From Cycas panzhihuaensis (lineage: Eukaryota; Cycadophyta), in NCBI GenBank assembly GCA_023213395.1, contig CM041465.1:116691741-116755740 (forward strand): 64,000 bases of DNA, in the 5' to 3' direction. Position numbers and translations under genes: made by a program. The notes below the pieces were generated by a model. That model searched no databases. It was not told the DNA's origin and saw only the letters and a program-made list of their open reading frames with translations. Shown here in pieces: positions 56,456 to 64,000 of this stretch. The stretch's first letter is position 1. The number at the start of each line of letters is the position of its first letter.

Positions 56456-58330
56456 TTATGAAGGCAAAATATGAATTAGACATATAGGTCAATAAGATGG
56501 AAGGATGTATATGAGGTGTGAATCGGGAGAAAATATGAATACTTAGTTAATTAGTTAATGATTACCCAAATGGAGTTAAACCCAATAGATGGAGGTAAGC
56601 CCATGATAAAGTCCATGGCAATATCTTGCCACTTGCCTTATGTAATATTTAATGGTTGGAGAAGTCTTGGAAGAGGTTTAGTCCCGACTTTATTTTATTG
56701 GCATGTGTTATATTCTAATACAAAGGCGAATATGATGGACTTCATATGGGGTTAAAAGAAAACTGTGTGAATTCATCGATCAGTCTTATCAAATCTTGAG
56801 TGGCCACCAAGGGGAGAAGAGTGGTATTCTATTAGTATTTTAGGTATGAATGAGGAGGAGGGATGGACAAAGATGTGATTGTGATAGAGGAGATAATTGT
56901 TAAAGTTTAACCAACCTTTATAGCTAAAAACATTTTTACTCTAGTTAGGGTAGCTAGGTTATGTCTGGTTTTTGACCTATAATTCATCAAGCCAAAGGGG
57001 TTAGGCTTTGCTTATGGCATGGAGGCTTGGGTTAAGAGCATTATCATTAGGATGGAGATGTGAAAGGGCATCTGCAATTGTATTATCTTTACCTTTTTTA
57101 TACAATATTGAGAAGTCAAAGACTTGTAGATGGTGAACCCACTTAGCTTATTCTTCAGACAAGGCTAGTTGATCTAATAGATTACAGAGGCTATAATGAT
57201 CTATGAGAATAGTAAATTTAGAGCCTAAGAGGTATTGTTACTATCTATTAATAGTGTAAAGAATATCTTTCATCTCCTTTTGATATGTAGAGAGATGAAG
57301 CTCGTGACCTTTTAATTTTTGGCTTTCGAATGCAATGGGATGAGAATCTTACATCAGGACTACACCCAATCCAAAACCTGAGGCATCATATTTAAGTTAG
57401 AAGGGTTGGTTAAAATTGTGAGTGATAAAGACTAGGGTGGAGGTCATTATGACCTTGAGGTAAGAAAAAGTGGTGTCAGCTTCTAAAGACCATTGGAAAG
57501 CCTCTTTACGAAGGAGGTTGGTTAAGGGGATGGTAAGGAAAGCATAGTTATGCATAAAACATTAATAGAATCCTGTGAGTCCTAGGAATGCACATAGTTA
57601 GGTAAGTGTGGTAGGTGTTGGCCAAGTTGTGATGACATATATTTTATCAAAATCTACGCATACCCCTTTTGATTATATGATATATTCCAAGTATTTGAGT
57701 TCTAATTGCACAAACTCACACTTAGATAATTTTGTGTAGAGTTTGTGGTTTTGTAGTATTTGAAGAACAATTTCTAAGTGTTAGATATGGTCTAAGCGAA
57801 CACTATAAATAAGAATATCATCAAAGAAAACTATGACAAACTTTCAAAGATAGGGGCTAAAGATTTTATTCATGAGATCTTGAAAAGTTACTGGGGCATT
57901 ACAAAGGTTGAAGGGCATTGTACGAAACTTAAAATAGCCATGATGTATTCAAAATACCATCTTATGGCAATCTTATGGGTAAATTAGGATTTGGTAGTAA
58001 CCTGATTAAATGTCTAACTTCAAAAAAATGGTTGTGCCATGGATTTCATCTAGCATGTCATCTATGCAAGGGGTGAGGAACTTATTTTTAATGGTAATCT
58101 TATTTAGTTCTCTATAATTGATGCAGAGGCAGAAGGAACCATCCCTCTTCCTAACTAAGATAATTGGGGCTATATAAGGGCTTTTACTTGGTTGGATTAT
58201 GCCCATGTCAAGGAGCTCAATTATGCGTTTCTCAATTTCATTCTTTTAAAAGTATGAGTTATAGTAGGGTCTAAGGCTAATAGGTTTATGATTGGATCAT
58301 AGGTCAATTATATAATAGAAGCCACAATCG
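56456..58330 (-). pseudogene. Chr-C RT, RNase H and integrase head
   Basis: RT is open from 58206 to 58006 (MGIIQPSKSPYIAPIILVRK, CINYRELNKITIKNKF), then [20 protein letters not shown] and the catalytic box VFFDDILIYS near 57800-57830, both aspartates kept. RNase H: LKYDASGFGLGVVL near 57380 and ILIDHYSLCNLLDQ near 57190. The integrase head (HSSPLGGHS, later LEYNTCQ) has lost one zinc Cys to Tyr. WQDIAMDFIMGLPPSIG near 56610 carries the first catalytic Asp. Stops occur throughout. It joins 48170 across Cop-D. Confidence 0.88.
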
Positions 58331-60120
58331 GGAGGGGTAGTGGAAGGCAAAGGAGTAAATACTTATTCATATTGGATAATGATGTCTTGGATGTGGGGAT
58401 GAATTTATGGTTTGATTTGAATATTATTAAGGCAAACTATATATCTTAGGTGAGATTGAAGATGGTGTTTCATGCATCTAGGAGAGATCACTTGGTTAAG
58501 AGGGGACTGCATTCTATAAATTTTATGATTTCAACCCATTTGGTCTTTGAAGGAAATGAATGGGTTAGTAGGTGAGTTATTCATGTTATAGGTTCTTAAG
58601 GTTTGCAACCATTGAATCCCTAAGGTAACATTGGATCATCCTATTGACAAGGTATGGAAATCTAACACTGAAAGGTAGGAGCCAATTTAAACTTGGAGGT
58701 TTCTAATAATACCTACATAGTGGAGTTTTCAGTACCCTGGCAGAGAACAGGTGAAGCCAAACTAAATTTTTTATACAATATATAAGTTAAGTTGTCTGGC
58801 TATAGAGATATTAAGGAAGTTGAGTGATGTACCACCATTGATCAAGATAGATATTAGAGTCTTACAAAGAATGTCTCTAACTCGAAGGAGTTTGAGATAG
58901 GAGGAGGTGGCAATAGTAGATAAGGATACTTTAGGGTAGGGGTTTGGGGTAGGGTTATCATGGGTTTCATCATCGACCTCGTGTTTAGAGTTAGAGTCAA
59001 AGGATTCATCAGGGGAGAGGGATGGATCTATGGATGAAACTATACATCACGCTTTACAAAAATGACCATCCTTAGAAGTCTATTTTTCTACATACTACAT
59101 GTAGAGGCCATCCTCTAATCAACATTGTGCTTTATCTTGAGAAGTTTGGACTCCTTTGGTAGATGAGTCATCATTTTGTCAGTCAATAGATAGGTGGGTG
59201 GGATCATCCTATCATGGTCAAGGATGTGTGAAGTTAGCTTGAGGATGAGTGGCATCATCAAATCGAGGCTACGGTCACTGGAAGTCTAACTATTGAGTGT
59301 GTGAGAATAAAGGGTTATCCCGATGAGTAGCCAAGGGTTTATCTGCTGCAAACTCAACTTCTATTGCATGAGCCCACTTGAATGCTTCCTTAAGGGAGTA
59401 GATTGTCATTATCTTTAGTCTCATCTGAATATGATCTTGGAGTCTTATCACATAAATATCAATCATTATTTATTTATCCAAGTTTTGGCTTTGTGGTATA
59501 TAATTCTATAAATATTAAAATTTGTCAGCGTAAGCTTCTAGTCTTATGGTCTATTTAAGTTGAGTGAGTTGTGTGAAGAAAGATTAACTCCATGTATTCT
59601 CATACTATTCAAAGAAATAACTAGTGAAGTGGGACCATGTTAAGTGAGAGGGATATTCTCACTTCCATCGATTGAACCAATGGTAGGCTCAACCATCTAA
59701 GTGAATGGAAGTGTATAAGAGTTGGTCCTCCTCTGATATCAGGTGGAGTGTGAAGTAGGATTCTGACTTACTAATCTAGCTCTAAGGACACTCTCTATTC
59801 AAATCTAGATCAAAAGTAGGAATGTTGATTTTATAGTGAAGAAAAGGCTACCTTGGTGGAGAACCTTTTATAGGTGCATTGCTTCCTTGGAAAAGGTGAG
59901 GTTGGTTGCCTGTCATATTAGAAGTTCATGTGCTTTGGAGTTGAGATAGCAACAACTACTAGAGTTAAGTAAGAATCTCTTATTTAGTGCCATCAAGATT
60001 AGATTTGGTAGGTATATCACCATTGAGTCTACTATCAGTTTTGGTGCCATCAAGATCAGATTTGAAGTTAGATAAGTTATTGGTCAAATTAAAAATTTTC
60101 TCTCCTTGCATTTTCACCAT
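58331..60120 (-). pseudogene. Chr-C gag and protease, broken
   Basis: A candidate gag start is ATG at 60120 (MVKMQGEKIFNLTNNLSNF). The gag core near 59800-59400 includes ALKIMTIYSLKEAFKWA-like text (MRLKIMTIYSLKEAFKWA) and HWFN. The chromovirus knuckle near 59060-59105 reads GLYM-stop-YVEK-stop-TSKDGHFCKA; two cysteines have become Tyr. The protease box near 58860 is LINGGTSLNFL, Asn for the catalytic Asp. All are broken by stops. Confidence 0.72.
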
Positions 60121-61380
60121 TGGAGTTGTAGAAGTGGATTAAAGAAGTGGTAGTAAGTAGAGAGAAGGGAAATAGATGAAGTGGGATAGATCGAGAAAGA
60201 ATAGAATATAAGAATGGGGGAGTTGTTATAGGGGAGAGAAGGGGTAAATAGGGTGATGTGGAGTGTCTATAGCCTGTTGACCCCAAAAATTACATAAATA
60301 AGATATTTAGCCCACTAAAAAGAACACAAAAAGCTTGTCTAAATGGGGTACATGAGATTTTAGGTGAGTTTGAAGTGGTGGGGCCTACTAGTAACCTAGG
60401 TACCAGAAAGCATGAAAATTACTTGCACAAACTAACCTAGTACAAAATGACCAACATAATATGCTAATTAAATTGAGGTATATGAGTTATAAGGGTAATC
60501 TTTTTTTTACACCATGAAGAGTGACTAAGTGGAGTTTTTTTTTTTTTTGCTTCTTTCTTTCTCTCTTTTTTTTTTCTTCTAGGAAGTCTAACTGCTCTAA
60601 TAGGCTCTAAATTAAGGTAGTGAGTAGAAGTTGGTCTCTTTTTTTTTTAATATAAGTGGTGGTTTACAATATTAATTAGGAAATGGAGCAGGTAAAGCAT
60701 GGTGGAAATAATCAGATGTGTCCTACTAACTACTAGATGAGGTGTGCTTGGTCATATAAGCTTGCCAATAAACTTCAGATGCAAAAGTTTGAGGTAGGTA
60801 GCTTCGTGGTATTAATCATTAACTGCTACACTACAAGACTTCAATGCTTGATAGTTTACCTATGTTAGGGAGGATTTGGGATCCTAAAGAGGTCCTCTTA
60901 TATACCTGAATATACATGGAGGCACACTGTCATGTCCAAGTTTTGTCTAGGGCTTGGTTTAGGAGTGTTATCTACAGTCCTTCACTCAAGGTACAAAAAA
61001 TCCATGATGCATTTAGCTAGAATGATAGATCCCTATGATATTTAAATACCCCTGATACATAGACTCTACCTAACTACTTGGGTAGCCACCTAATGATGTT
61101 ATCTACCTAAGAAAGAGAGATGGGAGGGAAAAAAAGGGTAGTCATCTAATAATATTTTCTACCCTTGGAATACAACTTAATATAGAAATTGAAATAAAGA
61201 AACTAAAAACTGGATGAAAAGTAGAAAAATAAATTACTAGTGTTACTTAGAGGAAGAAATTCCCCTTTTCTCATGACTCCTGAGCTATCTTGGTATTATT
61301 CCTCAATCTTTATAGAGAGAGTACTAAGCGAAGGTCTTTCCTCGATCTCTACTTAAGTAGAGAGAGTACCTGATCTGATA
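60121..61380. other. Chr-C 5' leader region, unassigned
   Basis: Lies between gag and the right LTR-like segment. It has T-runs at 60497-60604 and 60637-60650, and a polyA of 13 at 61382. No coding domain is seen. No convincing primer site is next to 61381. It includes the AGAGAGAGTA/TACTTAAGTAGAGAGAG repeats at 61312-61370. Confidence 0.5.
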
Positions 61381-61785
61381 GAAAAAAAAAAAAAGAATTC
61401 TGGGCAACTTCCCATGGTTGCAAACGTAAATCTAATATCATTTAGAGTGTTTCTTCTCAAAAATTTGACCTTATAGATGTAGATCAATAGAAGTAAAGTC
61501 AAATTAATATAAGTGCACAAATAGATCACAAATAATAAATCACCAAAAGGAGTACCAAAGTACTTTATCTTCAAGATAACAATACTCGACAACTATTACA
61601 AGTGATATTTAACCCTTTAAACACATATGCATGAGTCTTCTTCCTTATGATTCTATTGGTGGCCCTAGTGGCCTTACATCTTATTGGACATCTTAACAAT
61701 CTATGTACAAATCTTAATAAGTATATTAATCCTTAACCTATTGATGACTCCCACTTACTAATGCTAGGGAAAGGTTTAAGGATTT
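61381..61785 (-). repeat. Right LTR-like end of Chr-C, uninterrupted copy
   Basis: Matches 30340-30505 joined to 47083-47278. It preserves the Tat-B target site intact at 61589-61593 (GACAACTATTACA). Clear match from 61478 to about 61785, fainter to the left. Position on the 5' side of Chr-C gag fits a 5' LTR. Confidence 0.68.
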
Positions 61786-61793
61786 TCCAAAAA

Positions 61794-61805
61794 GCTCTTA
61801 TACCA
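61794..61805 (-). other. Primer-binding-like site, tRNA-Met type (Cop-E)
   Basis: On the - strand TGGTATAAGAGC, one base off the tRNA-Met site, two bases after the LTR end CTTCA, the same spacing as in Cop-D. Its presence downstream of an LTR that also follows an RNase H and polypurine tract is unexpected. Confidence 0.65.
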
Positions 61806-61807
61806 AA

Positions 61808-62385
61808 TGAAGGATTTAAAAGCATAGAGACAGAGCAGAGCAATGAGCAAATAATCAATCCATTATATAATATGAGTATAAATCAAAATATCTTTATTCA
61901 ATCCATGTTTGAGAATATATATATATTGTCAAACGAAGGTGGTGTTAAAAGACACTAGGGTTTGTCACCCTAGTAAATATATAGTTTGAGGGAGGAGAGA
62001 AACCTCCTCAACCTCTAAAATTTAAAATATATTAAAATAGTGCTTAACTAAAGTTACACTTAACCTTACCTTACTTAAAGGAATGATGGATCTAGGGAAT
62101 AAATCACTCACATGTACACAATGGCAATGGAGAATAAAAAAGATATGAAACAAGATATGAGAGAAAGCTTGGAGGTGAGAATGAATAATAACTCCCTTCT
62201 TGATATTTTGCCTTTTATTAATTAGGTAAGCATTAGGGTTAAGATTTTCCCATCTAATGACACAAACCTAAAATTACATCTAAATGCATATAAAGTGCAT
62301 TTCATTAAGAGACTAATACTAATAATATATCCTAAGGTCACATAATCAATCTACACAAATGACCTTAATACATTAACCTCTTTCA
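61808..62385 (-). repeat. LTR of Cop-E
   Basis: 578 bases on the - strand from TGAAAGAGGTTAATG to CCTTCA. The upstream side has the purine run TTAAAGGGGAGAT (62387-62399). No second copy lies within the window, so the limits rest on the polypurine tract and the primer-like site. Confidence 0.65.
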
Positions 62386-62940
62386 ATCTCCCCTTTAATA
62401 GTGGAAGGTTATTTTTAGAAAATCTGTTCTATGAGGTCTTCATTTGAGCCCTATTATTATATTGAAATTCTAAATGACACTTTTATGGGAAAACCCTCAT
62501 AGGTAATAAAAACCCATGAACTTTTTAAGATCTATAGCCCCTTTTATAAATTAAAATGGATAAGGTGGCTCTATGATATAGCTTGATAATTAAGTAGCTT
62601 AAATATGTAACTTAATCTACTAAGTCTCCATATATCGTTTGGTCATCCCCTATGTCCTTTTAGGTTTTTACAAGTTTCAATTTTCCAAAACTAGTATAAC
62701 CTTTATCCTTCTATGCCCACATGGGGTTTTCACAAATAGGATAGAGCAGAGACTTACTCTTGTTCCTCCATTCCCACAGGGGGTTTTCATAAAGAGAATA
62801 GAGTATGATGATCAGGTTGCCATCTTCTTTGATCAATCAAAGATGAAGACCCTAAGGCTGAGCTACCTTCGTAATTGTTCAAACTTCACCTTTTGAAGCT
62901 ATTTGCTAAAGACATCGGCCACTTAATCTATTGTGGGGTA
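62386..62940 (-). other. Cop-E 3' untranslated region with short repeats
   Basis: Polypurine tract at 62387-62399, then spacer up to RNase H. Two similar units at about 62708-62745 and 62770-62808 share GGGGTTTTCA, AAA and ATAGAG. No gene is seen. Confidence 0.55.
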
Positions 62941-64000
62941 ATATTCCAGTTAAATTGTACTGTCATAAATAAGTTCTTTAATCCTGTGGACTTTCATACT
63001 TATATATTTGGTACAATTATGAAATACAAGATTTTTTTCCATATATATTATTGATTGATCATCTACATGAAGACTCATAGGACTTGTTTGAGTGATATTC
63101 AATATTTCCAATAATTTTCTCATATATATCACCTCCTTACTAGTCTCAGAAGCAACAATGTATTCAACTTTGGCAGTTAAATCTACAACTATCTTCTATT
63201 ATTTGGATCTCCATGATATTGGTGTTATTCTAAGAAACGTTATATACCTAGACATAAATCTTCCTGTATCTTTATCTCCTACAAAGTCTGAGTTTATGTA
63301 TACAAAAAGCTTGAAGTCTGAATTAGGTTCATATAACAAACCATATTTGTTCATCGTCTTAAGGTATCTCATTACTTGCATTACTACCTGCCAATGATTC
63401 TGCCTAAGATTTTTCATGTAACAGGCAAGAATATTGATAGAGTATATAATATTTGACCTTGTATTAGTAGTGTAGATGAGACTACCTACAAGTTTCCTAT
63501 AGAATGTTACATTTGCCTTCCTAGTGTCACCTTTAGTTGAGAGTTTGGTATTAGGGTCCATAGGTAAAATCATTAGTCGAGTATCTTCTAACTAAAACTT
63601 AGTTAGAAGATCGTTGATGTATTTTTCTTGAGAGAGGAAAGATTTTCTATTCTTTTATATTACTTCAATTCTCAAGTAATATTTTATCAAACTGAGGTCA
63701 GATAATTTAAACATTTTACTATGGTCCTTTTTCAACTAGTTTATTGCCTATTTACTATTACTCGTTACTAGCATATCATCCACAAAAATTATGAGATAAG
63801 TGACTTTATCCTTATGGTGCTTTATGAACAATATTGCATCAATATCTTAGTAGTCACAAATCTCGTATCCAAGTTGCCTCATTCTTTCAAACAACTTGGC
63901 AAACCAAGTATGAAGGGCTTGTTTAAGGTCGAACAAGGTCTTTCTGAACCTGCAAACCTTATGCTCTTGACCTTTGATCTTATATCCTTTTGGCTAAGCC
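62941..64000 (-). pseudogene. Cop-E reverse transcriptase and RNase H, cut by window edge
   Basis: Read on the - strand from 64000: KVCRFRKTLFDLKQALHTWF, the catalytic box FVDDMLVTS (63777-63785 for the VDD codons, intact), then open at 63573-63199 (VGSLIYTTNTRSNIIYSI, YINSDFVGDKDTGRFMS). RNase H ends with TAKVEYIVASETSKEVIYM near 63170, LHVDDQSIIYM and MKVHRIKELIYDSTI. Stops are fewer than in Cop-1 but present. Gag, protease and integrase would lie beyond the right edge. Confidence 0.87.

Larger units (their letters stand above)
30251..61785 (-). mobile_element. Chr-C, chromodomain Ty3/gypsy element, split by two insertions
   Basis: A - strand element whose gag, protease, RT, RNase H, integrase and chromodomain lie at 60120-56456 and 48170-47279. 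Similar segments at 61381-61785 and 30340-30505 plus 47083-47278 flank it and are read as its LTRs. Tat-B splits the left one and Cop-D splits the integrase. The left end abuts the (TA)n tract and its exact limit, primer site and duplication were not found. It is dead: every domain has stops. Confidence 0.7.

Noticed and set aside
60594-60605. Primer-site-like GCCTATTAGAGC on the - strand for Chr-C
   Set aside because: It would place the LTR edge near 60606, but similarity to the left LTR copy is seen only from about 61381. No CA end adjoins it.

Overview
This window is a gene-free block of nested LTR retrotransposons from a plant nuclear genome. The assignment to plants rests on the families present: Ty3/gypsy elements of the Tat type with an antisense extra gene, a chromodomain gypsy element, and several Ty1/copia elements primed by a tRNA-Met-like site. 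I see no host gene, rRNA, tRNA gene or CRISPR array. The species cannot be told from the sequence. Nearly every reading frame is broken by stops and frameshifts.

Layout. (1) 1-about 11600: an old, AT-rich Tat-type element (Tat-0, + strand, 5' end outside the window). A complete copia element (Cop-1, 1598-6961) interrupts its integrase and is flanked by the duplication TGACT. (2) 12154-30250: a (TA)n tract split by a complete 17-kb Tat-type element on the + strand (Tat-A, 12699-29690, duplication GTATG). (3) 30251-61785: a chromodomain gypsy element on the - strand (Chr-C). Its left LTR-like end is split by a second complete Tat-type element on the - strand (Tat-B, 30506-47077, duplication ACAAC). 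Its integrase is split by a copia element (Cop-D, 48171-56455, + strand). (4) 61794-64000: a copia element on the - strand (Cop-E) that runs off the right edge, with one LTR next to both a polypurine tract and a primer-binding-like site.

Tat-A and Tat-B share an order I consider unusual: LTR, primer site, gag, protease, long linker, RT, RNase H, integrase, then an antisense gene, then a second RNase H in sense, polypurine tract, LTR. The antisense gene looks like a plant-mobile-domain protein with an acidic stretch and a coiled-coil-like second exon. It is divided by an intron of about 111 bases at the same place in both copies. A pair of near-palindromes lies upstream of it, and similar GGTACC-rich palindromes lie in the LTRs. 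All four Tat-A/B LTRs also hold a short, well-formed intron-like segment. Tat-0 is a third copy with the same antisense gene, so that gene is an old resident of the lineage.

Order of events inferred from nesting: Tat-0 and Chr-C are older, Cop-1 entered Tat-0, Cop-D and Tat-B entered Chr-C, and Tat-A entered the (TA)n tract. Tat-A and Tat-B now lie tail to tail about 0.8 kb apart, forming a long imperfect inverted repeat. Domain calls come from reading motifs by eye; no search was run, and boundaries given as about are approximate.
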